DNA of 64,000 nucleotides from Karalla daura. Taxonomy: Eukaryota; Chordata; Actinopteri; Chaetodontiformes; Leiognathidae. The notes beneath the pieces were generated by a model. It was not told the DNA's origin. It searched no databases and saw only the letters and a program-made list of their open reading frames with translations. Each line of letters opens with the position of its first letter. The first letter of the stretch is position 1. The stretch spans positions 22,944,509 through 23,008,508 of the forward strand of contig CM055196.1 of assembly GCA_029224185.1 (NCBI GenBank), written 5' to 3'. This document shows positions 1 to 13,656 of the stretch, piece by piece. The position numbers were made by a program, and so were the translations under genes.

Positions 1-233
1 AGCCTTTTGGATTATCGTGAGAGAAGGAGTTGTTCCGGTAAGCCCGATTGCTACGTGCTAAGAGGCTAGTCCTCAATAGCTGCTAAGTGAAAATACCTTT
101 CATAGCGGTACTCTAGTTAAAACATTCGGACTTATAGGACTATGTACTAATGTTTTAATCCAATTTCATATCATTGTGAACCGTGAAAACGGATTTCGAA
201 AGAGAAATAGAGTAGCACGACGCTAACGCTAAC

Positions 234-391
234 AGCTAGCGCCTAGCTAGCGCCTAGCTAGCGCCTAGCTAGCGCCTAGCTAGCGCCTAGCTAGCGCCTA
301 GCTAGCGCCTAGCTAGCGCCTAGCTAGCGCCTAGCTAGCGCCTAGCTAGCGCCTAGCTAGCGCCTAGCTAGCGCCTAGCTAGCGCCTAGCT
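234..391. repeat. 11-bp tandem repeat, about 14 copies
   Basis: The unit AGCTAGCGCCT is repeated head to tail about 14 times with almost no variation. Each unit carries the palindrome GCTAGC. Degenerate half-units (CGCTAA) lie just upstream from about 220. The near-perfect identity suggests recent expansion by slippage or unequal exchange. Confidence 0.93.
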
Positions 392-471
392 CAGGTGTTA
401 TTTGGTACGGGAGCTGAGGTCTAGCTGATAGTCTAGCTAGAGGGGTGTTGCCCCAGCTTATAGACAGTACG

Positions 472-472
<1 letters not shown>

Positions 473-525
<53 letters not shown>
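473..525. repeat. (GT)n microsatellite
   Basis: A pure GT dinucleotide tract of about 53 bp, 80 bp downstream of the 11-bp array. Confidence 0.95.
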
Positions 526-528
<3 letters not shown>

Positions 529-846
529 CATAGTGTTTTATGGTTAAAAAAAGAATTGCTTAGTGGTTAATGCTGTTCATTGATGGTAAGAAAGGTTGGA
601 AATAGGTTCATACTGCAGTTAAAAAGATAAGTACCTCTATTTTAAAATGTAAGTTCATGTTGGAAATGCTCATATGGTACTGTACTGTAGTACAGACTCA
701 ATTAAGTTGGTTGGACTGCTCTATATCTAACATTTATGTACAGGTATGGCATATGTTTAGAGTGAAAAGTGAAGCCAGAACTCATGTAATGATGTAATGT
801 GACTTAGTAGAGAGTAATGGATATGTATTCTGCATTGTTTGTGTAG

Positions 847-1042
847 GTTTTTCTTACTGGATCACGAACCAGTTCAGATTCCGAGCCTGTGGATGGCTCA
901 GAGGCGACCTACGAAGGATGAGTGACTGGAACGGTGCACGGTGTGGCCAGCCGTGGGACCCACTCCAGAGAACCTCAGAGAGCGTCGAACTTGACTTGGA
1001 GCGTGGATAAGGAATTAACCCACAAGTCTAACCGGGTAATAA
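847..1042 (+). other. Possible 3'-terminal exon of an unseen transcript
   Basis: An acceptor-like TTTGTGTAG at 838-846 precedes about 160 bases that stay open in one frame up to a TAA at about 1008-1010, followed by AATAAA at 1037. A donor-like CCG|GTAAGC near position 36 is phase-compatible and would join to it, giving a hypothetical C-terminus of about 67 residues. I recognise no protein family, and a chance open frame is quite possible. Confidence 0.2.
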
Positions 1043-1307
1043 ACTGAATAGTATAGAACAGAGCAGAACTCAAAACCTTCTAGCAGGGAGGGACACTTAC
1101 TTGAAATTTTATTTTATTTTCAAAGGTTTATGAAAGAGCTAAATTTTTGTCAATTCTCATTCACTGTCAAATTTTGCCTGTGTGTGGCTCTAAATTGTCA
1201 ACTATTAACTTCACGTTCTCGCATTGAATAACATATCCAGCTCTACGAACCTAGAGGATGTGGAAGTTAGTAGTTGGTTACCTCAAGAACTGCTGAGGAT
1301 GCTTCAC

Positions 1308-1370
1308 TAAGTCGCAGTTATAAGATACTAAGTCATAATTATGAGATAATAAGTCATAATTATGAGATAC
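1308..1370. repeat. 21-bp AT-rich tandem repeat, 3 copies
   Basis: Three units of about 21 bp resembling TAAGTCATAATTATGAGATA occur in tandem. The first unit is diverged and the second and third are nearly identical. The inner ATAATTAT is palindromic. Confidence 0.75.
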
Positions 1371-4300
1371 CAAATGGTGAAATGGAAACTGAAATGTGTA
1401 TTAATTCTATTTCCGCCACTTGGTGGGCTACTACTCATCATCAATGCAGCCATTGATACTGTAGTGACCCTGGAGTAACGTTATTGTTCTGTGCTCTAAG
1501 TGCTGTGATGCCTGACTGTCCACAAATGTGTATGAAGTAGCCAGGCATGTGATTGGATGAGGAAGCAAGGTGGGCAGAGAGTTGACTGTGTAAATGAGCA
1601 GGGCAGAGAAAGAGAGTGAAAGGTTAAAATGCAAAGGGTCAAAAAGGTCTGGTTTCTGTGTCAGTGTGTAGTTGTTCTGCATGATCTCATTGCTTTAAAC
1701 TGAGTTAATAAAGGGTAAAGTTATGCATTACTGCTTTGAGTGAGCTTTGAGTGACAGTTTGGCTGCTTGCTCTCAGATTCAGATCCTACAGTGATAGTGG
1801 GAGACCTTATCTGTCGTGGGCTCTGGGTCCTGAGCTGACCTTGTAAGTGCTGTGATTTGCAGGAACAGTGTCGGAGTCCTTTTTAATGAATGGATCTGTC
1901 TTATAAGATGCATCACAGGTGAAAGCCTTAAACCTTTAAGCTGAGTCAACTTCACTGCTGATGAGCCAAACAGTGAGAGCGAAGTCTGCTGACACTGAAC
2001 TAAAGCTGATTATGGCTATTAGCTAAAGTGCAGGAGGGAACTGATGTCTGTGGTTTGTGAAATTGCAGGTGTTTGGTGTCTGCATGCCATAATTAAAATA
2101 TTCAGGAGTTTATTTTATAAAGTGGATATCGGATGCAGCGTTTCACAGAGCGACCTCTTTAAATGTGGTCCTGCAGAGAAACAGCTGTAGGGAAACTAAG
2201 CTTTGGTGCGTTGTTCTGATCCAGCTTCCAATGACAGCGTGATATTCTCCATTTCCTTGTCTACAGTTGTTATTTTTTCTGAGAAATGAAAACAAATGCC
2301 ATGACGTGAAACTGAGAGGACTGCGAGTTAGAAACGCTGAGGGTGTTTGTTTCCTCCGATGTCAATCATCATGATCCAGTAATAACACCAACAGAGTGGC
2401 TCTGTCAAAAGCCTCCAGCCGACTCGGCTCTGCCTTTCATTAAACACAAAACGGCGTTTGGAGGTTGTGAAATCTGGTTCAGGCGTTCAAAGTCTACAGA
2501 GGATAAATGTCAGCGTCTGCAGCGAGCCTGTGTTTTTCATTTAGCGCCGCCATAGCTGGTAATTGATGATTGGGCGCGATCATGTGTCATTATTGGGAGA
2601 CTGACGAGGCAGAGGTGGATGAAGGTTTCTCCTGAGTGGAGCTGACAGTTCCCACTCCGGGTGGAGCGTGCCATGCTTTGTCAGACCGCTAAAAGCTGCT
2701 TAATAGTGTTTTTGCTGGACAAAGTGCTTTCATCCATTATAAAATATTCTGAGTCACATTGTGTTCCGTGTGGCGAACCGGCAACTCATATTTGTGTTCA
2801 AAACATGTTTTATGAACCAGTGCATTCAATAAACGTTCGCTTTATGGCACATGTCAACTTTGTTTATTCCTTCGCTGCCTCGAGTGCTCACTTCTTAAAA
2901 AATGTCGTGAGGAAAATGAAAATGTGATGTCTGCGTGTAGCCCAACATGTACGACCACACAGGCTGCAAAAGTAGGTCATTAAGGTTTCCTATGTAAACA
3001 GAACCTACTATTCCAGTATCTATGAAAACAGAAACTTTGATCCAATGACTGAGCGTTTTCTAGGTTTGTTACCATTATGCCATTTGTCAGGAAACTAACG
3101 TTTTACTTCCATGTTTCACTCTTTTGAGCGATACAACCGAAGCACTTTAATTTAGCAGTTTTGAATGTGCTGGTACGTAGGTGTATTTTTACACTCTGGA
3201 CAGAACAGCCATGTTAAGCTCATTAAGCTTTAATGAGCACTGTCTGACTCCAGCTCATGATCCTCAAAAGGAAAACAGAATCCCAGTCCCACCAGTGTCA
3301 GAATCGCCTGATGAGACCTTTATGCAAGATCAGCTGACTTCATAGCCCGCAGCAATCCTCACTTAACTCTGTTTTGACAGCTTTTCTCCTAACATAAGCT
3401 TCTGCCTCTTCCACTCATCACCTAAAGCAGTGTTTGACTCTGGGCCCGGCTGCATTTTGTTTCCCATGGAACAAACGGGAGCTATTGTAAAACAGTCGAG
3501 TGACGCGACCCATGTGACCACAGCTCGCCACGGCTCATTGGACTGACAGCTCAATCAAAACCACTTATCTCTCGGCGCTGATGAAGTGCTGGCTGTAATG
3601 TCAGCCAAATTACAGTCATTATCCAGAATTAAACAAGAAAATACTGTGGCTGTAAACTGAACCAACTGCCTCTCGATATTTTGATTGTTTTATGAGGGTT
3701 TTTTTATTGGATAGCAATGTTTATTTCATGCTCTGGGAGCAGGATGAACTCCAGCTCTGGTTGTTCTCTCTAAATGATTCTCTGCATATGTGTGAACTTG
3801 GACGTAGTCATTAGAAGACATAGTTCTACTCTGAAAACTCTGAGACACCTGCAGACTGTTTGGATGTACCTTTCACACAGGCACAGAACAGATCAGGTTG
3901 CCAGATAAGATCCTTGCACAACTTCAGAAAACTCAAGCTGTCAAAGTTTTATGAGAGTTTCACTCATTGGAGTTTCACTTTGTTCACCTGTGGCAAAATA
4001 ACTATCTCTAAATCAGCCTTTCATCATCTCAATAACATCGCAGTAATTAAAGGATTTCTGTCTAAACATGACGGTTTGTTCCTGCATTCATTCTCAATAG
4101 ATTCGATTATTGTGTTAATGTCTTTACAGGTATCAAGCAGCTGAAGCTCATCCAAAGGTCTGACCAACAGAGAGTAACAGGAAATGGACCGGACGGACCG
4201 GGACAGGTTTGCTCAGTATTCCCAGGGACAGACCAGAGCAGGGTGGAGCTGCAGGGGAACACCTGAGGAGAACATCATCGTTTACTGCAGGTTTCCTATA

Positions 4301-4819
4301 GTGTCAGTTGTAATCACTTCAGCTTTTCCATGTACTTGTTTTGTTATTCCTATCTAACATTGTCAATGGTTTGTTTTCATTTTTTTATTTCTTGGCCTCT
4401 GTAAAGCATAATGAATTGTTTATTCTGAATGTATACATGTATAAAAAATAAACTTGTCTTGCCTAAGAGTGAAGACGTCCCACAGGACAGGAGTCCCAGC
4501 AGGACATCCAGGACGAGGTTATGAGTGCACACGAGAGGCTGAACCTGCTCAGAGACACAAATCTGCAGCTTGGATCCAGTCGTCGTGATGACCACCATGT
4601 GAACCAAGGCCTGACCTGATTTAGCAAATACGAAAGACCTGTGTGATGGTAAGCTTTTATTTTTATTCAGTGTTTTCATTTAAAAGCCTTATTTTTATGC
4701 ATTTTTTCATCATTAAAAAGTTTAAACAATAACTTTGTATAATGATCCTTGCCTCAAGTACTGAGGACGTAGAGAGCCTGTGAAACATTCAGGCAGCCAG
4801 GAGTTAGAGGAAATTGATC

Positions 4820-4825
4820 TTTATT
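4820..4825 (-). terminator. Candidate poly(A) signal of the hyaluronidase gene
   Basis: TTTATT on the plus strand reads AATAAA on the minus strand, about 1.1 kb downstream of the hyaluronidase stop codon at 5946. It is the nearest canonical hexamer I noticed on that strand, but no transcript evidence is available. Confidence 0.35.
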
Positions 4826-5945
4826 AGTGGAAGTTCATTGAACAGATACCTTGGTACAGAGGAAAGGGGAGCGACTCTATGTAGTACCACTGTCTGGGCC
4901 CAGATGGCACAATGCCCTGTGACACCATGTCTCCATCCCTCAGAGAGCTTATAAAGTCTACCACTTAATCTGAGGACACACTTACAAGACTTTCACAGTG
5001 GTATGACTACAGACAGAGGCTGCTGATGGCACATTTAATGCCTGTGCCTGATTAGGGATCACGGATTACACAATCCGTCAAACGAACCAACCGAGGCCGA
5101 CTGAACACATCGCTCTTGTGCAAACTCTTGCGAGAGTGACAGTCAGAGTAAACAAACGTGGACGATAAATGGCTCGCTGTTGTGCCACCCTCTGCTCTCA
5201 TCAATTACATGTGCTATGTTTTATATATGTATTCTCTATGTTATTCCAGATTATCCCCACCTCTTCCTGCCATCTACATCTCCAGAGACTCCCACCTTCA
5301 CTGGCTGACTGATCGTCACAGCTGATCCAGGTTTTCCGATGCATCATGTGATTATACACAGAGCAGCCCTGCCTCTCAAGCTCGATGTTTAGACCAGTTC
5401 ACAACACGTTCATTGACTTTCTCCAGGCTCAGAAGAATGTCTTGCAGCTCCTTCAACAACATACCAAACCGACCTCAATCAGCAGCCACTGTGACATCTG
5501 CCACAGGAAATACCAGGCCTCTGGACCAACTGTGCATCGTACTTGGCCTTATGTAACATTCTCCTTACTTAAACATGCAAACACCCTTATCTGATACTAC
5601 TTGAGCTGCGAGACTTAACACAGACGGATAAGGAAAGAGGAGTCGAGTCCTTGATTGTTTCTCACTCCCTGACTGCATCCAGAGTCGGCTCAGAAACTTC
5701 AGACATGTTTGAATGAAAGTGACTGAGATTGGATTTGTTCCCCTTACTTACAGGTTTCTGTGGCGACTGGTAATGATGCCCGACTATTACTGATGAGTAC
5801 CGACTGGAGCAGAGTCTGCCTGACTGTGAATTGTGAGTAAAACTGGACATAAGCTCTTGTAGTGTGACCCCAGGAACTCAAACCAGAGACCTTCTCTTAT
5901 TCTACCTGCAGGTACTGTATGTCGTCCTGAGGTGACACTGGTGGT

Positions 5946-8085
5946 CTACAGAATCAGACACTTGATGATCAGACAGAGTCCCAGGAACATGATGATGCAC
6001 AGGCAGGAGAAGTGGAGGGACAGGAGCAGCAGGATGTCTCCCAGCAGGCTGCTGTCCCGGGGGTGAGGCAGCGGGATGCTGGGCTGCAGCGGAGGAAGAG
6101 GAGGAGGAGGAGGAGGAGGAGCGTGGGGAGGATCCTGGGGCATCTCACAGTGCAGGCCCGTCCAGCCCTGGTAGCACTGGCAGGTGAACTTGTGCTTCAT
6201 ATCCAGGATGTCGTGGTTGTTGAGGTGTCCGCTGATGTGGAAGCGGGGGCCCCTGGGGCTGGGGTTGTGGTGGATGTGGAAGAAGCGCGGGTTCAGGTGC
6301 AGGTACGCGCCCGAGTCCAGGCTCTTGCGGACGCAGCGGCCGTTCTTCTTGCAGAGCGCTTTGCTGCACAGCTTGGCAGCAGAGGTGACGTTGATGACGT
6401 AGTGTCCCAGCGGGCCGTCGATGTACTTCTTCACTGTGAGGCAGTTCCTCTGGAGGAGGCGGGGAGCAGAGGAGAGAATCAACCAATTTTAACCAATTTA
6501 TTCTCTGTCACGCACATAAATTCATCCCAGTGGTAATTATGAGATTTTCCAAATTTGTAACTGAGGATGTAAAAGAGAAATCCACAGAAAAACCAACAGA
6601 GCTCAAAACACAGCCAGTAAATCAGATGCTTTGTCATTTAGTTGTTTTCAACTATTTGTGGAAAGACTAAATACTGCAGATGAGTGATGTCTGTGTGTTT
6701 TTCAGTCAGAAACTGTGAAACTTTCTTATAAGCTGCGTCTGATTGGTGTAATTTATTGTTCCAATGAGCTCTGTGATTTGTTTGTTAATTGTTAGTTTTA
6801 GTTTCAGACTTCCCTTAGACAATTTCAAGTAGATTCATAGCTTGATTGTAGGCTGTTTGTGGGACTTTTTGTTGTCATATCTTACTCATCCATTGGTTTC
6901 TAGTTTTTCTTTTTGCTCTTACCTGTGATCGAGAATACTCCGATGAGCCCCAGAGCACAACACCTGACGCTCCCAGAGCAGCACTCTCTCCTATGGTGTG
7001 GACCAGGTCACTCTGGAGTGAAAATAAGGTTTTTAAAAGGATCAAACGCCTGGAGCTGTAACTGTGCAGTTTGGAGCAAATGTTTCCATCCCTGCATGGG
7101 CTGACTGAGCAACCACGAGATATAGGTGATGAAAAAACTGTAAAGTTACCTCTGAAAGAACCACAAAAGTGTATGCGTAGAACGGTCTGGAGTAGACAAA
7201 CACAGGCAGGGTGACATCTGTACGGGCGATGGATGCTATCCTCATGGCTTCCTTGACTCGATAGTGGACAAACTTGACCGTGTTCGTGGAGGACTTGAGC
7301 TCGTAGTCCAGGTAGATGGACGGGTAGAGGGCCGTGCTCTCCTTCCACAGCCACATCAGGTGGTCGTTGCGTACGTGCTCGACGTTGGGGCATTCGCCGG
7401 TGTAGCGCTGCGGATGCTGCTTGTACCCGTAGTTGTAACAGTCTGGGAACAGATAAAAGCCCCACAGTCCGTCTGGCCTCCGAACCTCAGCCAGGGCCAG
7501 GGTCAGGTTCATGAAGGTCAGTCCAGCCCTCTCAAAACTTTCCTTGGCCTCCTTCTCCACTTTGCTGTCTGGCCAGTTGGGGTGAAGTCTGCGGATGTGT
7601 TCCTTGGACTTGTTGCGGTAGATGTCCTTGGAGCCCCAGTTCCTGACCCACTGAGGCCTCCAGTTCTCCCAGTCGATAACTCCCAAGCCCCGAAAATCCT
7701 TGTGAGGGATTAATTTGTCAATGTCACTCCGGGCCTTGCTGAGGTGTTTGGAGATGCTCTGGTTCTGTGGCAGTCCACCATTGATAGGGATGCCAGAGTT
7801 GGAGTAGTATGGGTAGTATCCCAGGTGGCTGTGGTAGAAGATGGTGACGTTTGGCCCACTCAGAGTTTCATTGAGGTTTGCGACGATGTCGAAAACGCTG
7901 AGGTCCAGGTCCACCTTGAATCGAAAGCGGCAGGACTCAGTCGGAGCGTTCCACACGACCACAAAAGGCCGATGTGGGATCAGAGGCGCCCGGGCCGGCT
8001 TCATCTGCTCAGCCCGGCTCTGGAGAACCACCCCGGCACCAACCCACAAGGCCAGAACCAGGAGGCCGTGCTCCATCAACGTCAT
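5946..8085 (-). CDS. hyal4: PH-20/HYAL4-type hyaluronidase, 3 coding exons
   Basis: This gene encodes a glycosyl hydrolase family 56 endo-beta-N-acetylhexosaminidase that cleaves hyaluronan and possibly chondroitin. Coding exons (minus strand) are 8085-7150, 7012-6923 and 6449-5946, giving 509 aa; the 90-bp middle exon is typical of the family. Every intron is GT-AG and phase 0. An in-frame TAA upstream and a G at -3 favour the ATG at 8085 over the one at 8076. Residues 1-25 form a signal peptide. The catalytic motif VIDWENWRPQW (about 136-146) supplies Asp138 and Glu140. A cysteine-rich EGF-like segment spans about 369-443. A proline-rich linker (about 446-470) and a hydrophobic C-terminus (about 478-509) suggest a GPI or membrane anchor, as in PH-20. 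Its position head-to-head with wasl matches human HYAL4/SPAM1. The fish name could equally be spam1 or hyal6. Confidence 0.93.
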
Positions 8086-11000
8086 GGCCCCCGATTCTTC
8101 ATGGAGCAATTAGCATTCCTACAAAGGCAAAGGACAGATATGACATGTCAGGAGGGAAAGTGGAGCCATTACGAGCTTCAGCGAGCAGAAATAATCAAGC
8201 AGGTCCATGGGAGGACACGAGCTCTGAATTCCACAGCCACAGAATCGCAAAACACAAAGCTCCACTGTTGCTGGAGGAGGAGGACATGTGGAGCAGAGGA
8301 TGGAGCTTCAGATCCCAGAGCCTCTGAGACAAAGTGGGGATAAGGGATAACAGTCAGGATGCACTCCTCCCTCTGACTTCTTTTCATTATTAAACACTTG
8401 TTCAATAATGAAACAGTCAAATCAGCGTCCGCAGACTCATATTTATGGATTCTTAATTGATTGAAACCATTCAGAACATCTCAGAGGTCAAATGCTGTAG
8501 CAGCCATGCTTTTAACTTGAAGCCAATAAAGTGTAATGGAAGAAAACAGACCTCAACAGTTCTGGTCTCAGCAAAGACACAGAATCTGCATATCATGTTT
8601 GTACATGACAAATACCTTTAGTCAACTACGACTCACATGTATTTATGCTGTCACCGATTAGCATATACTCATCTTTCTGGAAATATTAACAGTCAACCAG
8701 AACAATTGCTTCTCTAAAAACAGTGAGACAGGTAAATGTGATGAACAACATCAACCGTCGACTTAAAGTGTCTCCATTTTTGATCTTCAGTAGTTCTTCA
8801 TTGATTTCTCAAATGAAATCAGTTGTTTTATTCAGAGTAACTCCATCCTGTGAGTCGCACACACTCATCGAGCCTCTTAGAGTTTTTCATTTTCCTCTGT
8901 CCTCCTTCGGAAACTGTTCCCTCCAGCTCTTTATGTAAGACCCCCCTCCTCGACCTCCCCCCCTCCCCCTACCCCCCATCTAATTGTTTCTGGCGCCTGC
9001 TCATATGCAAGTGATTCATATTTTGTTTTTTTCCACATTCGGGGGAAAGACATGGTGACCCAGCTCTTGGGAAACACGGGATGACACGGAAAATCTCTCA
9101 TCATTCCCTGAGCAGGGTAGTAACCAGAGCAGAGGGAAGGAAACCACCAGCGGCCTGAGGCTTCTCCCATCACTGCAACTTTTCATTCATCTAGGGGGGG
9201 GGGCGCACTGCCCCGGAGCTGACGTCCTCTGATGACTTTAATGGGACGAGAACTTTACGATGGCAGTAATCCTGGATGTGGATCAGTGAGTAGAGAGTTG
9301 GAAGAGAAGGAGATGGAAGACAGACGTTGTTGAGACGTTTCATTCACAACATTTTGAGGAGGCTGCAGAAAAGTTTCCCCATGTTCGGCTCGACTTGGGA
9401 AAGCGTTTCTTCAGGCTGTGTGCGCTTTCATAATCTTCCCAGTTTCGTGGCTTTTCTCGTGATGCACATCCAAGGCAAACAGAGTGCGGTGAAGCCGCTC
9501 GGGCTGTCCGCTAAAACCACCCAACAGCCCGGGACCTCTGGAAACACCACACGAAAGACCCCCCAAAGACACAGTCTGGGTCCCAACTGACAGGAGCCCA
9601 GGTTTGATGCTGAGTCTCAGACAGACACGGCGAAATGGTTAAAGGCAGCTGAGCTCGACTAATTCGATCCAGATGGGGGCAGAGTAAACAATGCGAACTA
9701 ACCCTCATGACTCTCAGCCATGCTACTGGCACCTTCTGCCAAGCCATGGCACAGTTGTTACTTCCACTTCGAAATATCCAAACAACTCTGACTGCTGGCT
9801 GGAGCGTTGGGTAACCTGGCTCCAGACACTCGCGGTTCACAGAGGATGGGTTTCCATAACTTTGTCAAGGTCAAAAGTGTAATTTGCTCATTACTTCTAT
9901 GACCAGATACCTGCTCAGCCTTATTAAGTTTAGTTTTACCCACAAACATATTCCTTCACATAGCTTTCTCCCCATGGCATCGTACCCAGTATGGACTGGA
10001 CCTCAGTGCTCTCTGGAAACAAGTTTCCTCCAACCGTCCACCATCATTGGCAGCTGTTGTTACATGCATAACTGAGTCTGAAGTAAACACAAGAAACTGA
10101 TCGAGTCTAGTCCTCGTTTGCCACAGTGCAGCCAATACAAAGGCAACGATCTCTGTGTTGCAACTCAAGGGTCTGTAGCTACGTTTTTTTGCTTTGCAAA
10201 AGCAGGGATAGGTGTCTTGCACTTTACAATTCTCATCTATTCCCACGTCATCCCATTTCCATTACCAGTTTTACCCGGCAATGGAAACGTGTTGTGTGTG
10301 GCTGAATCCATCTTGTGTGGTTGCACAAATCAAAGCCAAACATGTCTTGTCTTCTCCAAAGACATGTACTGTAAGAACCCTGGAGGCCATCTCTTCAAGT
10401 TTTCAGCTCAGACTGTCCAAGCTGGAAGAATCCATCAAAGCCTTTGAGTACAGTTGTGGTTTTTTTGCTAACCACACATATGAGAGGATCCAAGGTTGTC
10501 AATGCGTCATCTGAATAAACCGTGTTCATGTGAGGTCCCGGTTCACACTTAGCGAGCTGAACCTTTTCCAGTAGCTTTTGTCTTCGCTCCCAGTGGCAAA
10601 GCTGGCGTGATAGGACGGGGGAAAGTTTCCGCTTGCAGCTTTTTGAGCTCCCATCAGCTGAGTTTTATCTGCAGCGTTCATTCGCTGGTCTGGATGAGCC
10701 GGAGCGAGCATGTTGATTCATGAGCGGCTTGTTCGGGGTAATCTGGAAAATATGAGGAGCTGGACTCTATTAGCACTTAATGGTCCAGCATGAGCGTCAA
10801 ACGACCAGAGACAGGGTGACTGTCGATACTCAGCAGCCCCGCTCTTTATGGAGCGTGTGTGTGTGTGGGGAGGGGGTTTTAATAGGAATAAATTATTCTA
10901 TTTATATTCTATAGAAACTCTCCTTCTGACTGGACTCTAAACATGTAGACATATGATGCCTGCCTAGAGTTACCAAAGTATCCACAAGACATGCAAACAA

Positions 11001-12289
11001 GTGTGTTTGTCTAAGAATTATGGCATCGAGGCCTCACTTTACATAGCATCCTGGAGCTTTATATCTTATTTTACTCTTTGAAGGATCCAGACAGATCAGA
11101 GCTAACAATCCGCAGAGATTTGTGTTGGTATGTGACATATGTATGATGTCTGACTCTGTCAGACCTGGTTATGCTGAACATTATTTGGAGCTTTGAAGCT
11201 TTTATGTTCAGAACCTAAACACTGCCTAATGTGAGGATGACTCTATATTTAAGCTCTTATTACAAACAGACCAGACCAGGCCATTTGCGATGGGCTTCTT
11301 TGCTACATTTCCCCATAAAACATAATTCACAACAAACTCTTTTCCACACTCAAGACATTGCCTCACACACACAAAAAACGGAGTCAAATATCTAAAAACC
11401 AGATTTTCTGGAAAATTAGTTTAGATTTTCTGAGTAAATTACAGGTTCTAAGTTTCAAAGTAAGTAAATAATGATCAGGGTAGCAGGGCTAGCGAAAAGC
11501 ATCAGGATGTTGTTTGGTTTGTTGACGATGAGTGATGTCAAACACTTGACATCTCTCAGAGTCTCCGAGCAGACGGACCTCTCAGACTGGTCCCTCTGAA
11601 GCATGCTGGGGCCTTCTCACTCCATCAGGCTCACGTACGCTGATTACATCTGGGTCATTTCCAGGTTTCAGTGGAGTCTTGATTATGTTCATGTGTGGTT
11701 TTCGGGCCTGCGGTTTCTCTGCTGCAGTTTCCAGATGTGACTTTACGGTTTTATTAACACAAGCGAGCGCTCGGGCAGTTTTTGCTGTTGCAGCAGCGAC
11801 GGGCTGCATTTTACATTTTGCTCTCACTGTTCAGTCGTTCAGTCCATCTGTCCACCTCTCCAGTCCATCTACGTCTTAACCAGTGGAGAAAGAAGTGGGT
11901 TTAAGTGGAAATACAACAGTGTAAAAGCAAAGGCTTCATCTGCTGCAATACAGTACAAAAGTATGAATGTTTCTTCTTGAAAGAAAGTGAAAATGCTATG
12001 CAGGAAGACCTATTTCAGCATTGTTTATAGTACTGGATGGTAATTAGTGATGCATCTGTGAGCTCTGTGCAGAACAGCTGCAGCTGGGAATGGTGCAGCA
12101 TGTACAGCATGTTTACAACATGTCAAGTCATTCCTGCACAAGCAGCCAGCTGTGGGTCCGCTGAGCGTCCTCAGCTGTTCGGTTTTATTCGAGAAAAACA
12201 GACGAAACCTTGACGACTTTGAACACATTTCATCAAAACAAAGTCAGCTTTTGAAACTGTCATTGAGTACATTTGTGAGGTGGTTCTTC

Positions 12290-12480
12290 AGGCTTGTTGA
12301 TATAGAAGTTGTGTCAAAAGTACTTTGTTCCCCATTTATCCTGACATGACAAACTGTACAAGGTCACATGACCCCTTTGCTTCAAACAAGATGGTGGAAC
12401 TTTCCTTTTTTTTTATTAAAATCTGAGTATCTGATAAAACAATATTTTGGAGATCCATCTACTTCAAAGTGGGGGAAATC
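12290..12480 (+). repeat. Dispersed GGTCACATGACC repeat, copy 1
   Basis: It contains the ordered blocks shared by this family: GATATAGAAGTT near 12300, then GGTCACATGACC at 12362-12373, CTTCAAACAAGATG, and a diverged tail. The 5' and 3' limits are approximate. Confidence 0.6.
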
Positions 12481-13592
12481 TTAAGAAAATTATGGGATGT
12501 CTCGAGTCTGTAGGACTTAAGGACCATGTGCAAAACACACCTGCAAATAGTCTCTTGCAAATAGCAAGTTGAGCAGTTGTACTTTATCAAAACTTTGTCT
12601 CTTAGTGTAAATATTGGCCCAATCGTGACTCAGCAAACTGTGCAGGTTTCTAAAGTCCTGGTTTCCAACATGTTCCTGTAACATCATGTTTGTGGAGGTT
12701 TCAGCCTCAAACTTCATCCTCGGACTGTACCTCACATCCGGCTCCATCAGAGGCCACAGGCTTTTATCCACACTGTGTTTTTTGCTATACAGACCAGTGG
12801 TAGTGGAACATCTTTACAGTCCTTCAAGCAAAGATGACGTGAAATAAAAATCAGAACGAGCATTTAAAACACCGTGCAAACACTGACAAAGCCTTTCTTC
12901 ATGGTGGAGCTAAATGAGATCTGCTGGGCTGCAGTGTTGAGCCCAAATCTGTTGTTATATTTGATGATTAAAGAACCTTTCAGATGTCAGATAGAAACAA
13001 GTGGACGTACCTCTCTGTCTCGGACACGGCTGAGGATCGAGGCCTCTCGTTGGACGTTTTCTCCTTTCTCTCAGGTTTTAAAGCTCAGATACAAATTTAG
13101 TCCATTTGATAAACTGTTGAATGGTCTCTCTGTCTCTGTGCCCCCTTCTCTGAGGTCCCCGGCTGATCTGGGGGCAGAGATGCCCCACTATTGTTTGTCT
13201 GGCCCCTCCTCATCAGTCCAAACAGCGGATGAAGTCCAGGACAACAAACAGAATATTAAAAGTATAGCTGGAGATTTTTTTTCCACACAAACAGGGGTTT
13301 GAATACTTTTATTTTTACATAAAAAATCAGGCTTACTGGATCATCAAACAGGCAGATTAAGACTAACAATCATGTTTTGTTTTCAGGTCCTATGTCCCAG
13401 ACCTCATGTCCCAAAGGCTCCTAAACTCCAGAAAGTCCCAGAACAACTCCGGAGTATATTACGTAACAGAGGACAGAGGTATGGTCCACTCCTGGAACGA
13501 CTTTCACCTCTGTATGTATATCCCAAGTCAGGGCTGGATTATCCATATGGGGGGTTTTGATAGAGGACAGGGGTCAGTATGAAGGGGTAAGG

Positions 13593-13596
<4 letters not shown>

Positions 13597-13650
<54 letters not shown>
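13597..13650. repeat. (TG)n microsatellite
   Basis: A pure TG tract of about 54 bp followed by CGCGCACGGG. Confidence 0.95.

Positions 13651-13656
<6 letters not shown>

Larger units (their letters stand above)
1..4800. other. Intergenic region, no supported protein gene
   Basis: No open frame here has splice sites or family resemblance that would support a gene. It holds an 11-bp tandem array, a GT microsatellite, a short AT-rich tandem repeat near 1308-1370 and unique-looking AT-rich sequence. AATAAA strings at about 1037 and 1707 could be polyadenylation signals of an unseen transcript. In human the gene beyond SPAM1 is TMEM229A; I see no trace of it. Confidence 0.6.

Noticed and set aside
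6012..6536. Plus-strand frame over the hyaluronidase last exon
   Set aside because: A shadow of GC-rich coding sequence; the minus strand carries a coherent three-exon enzyme.
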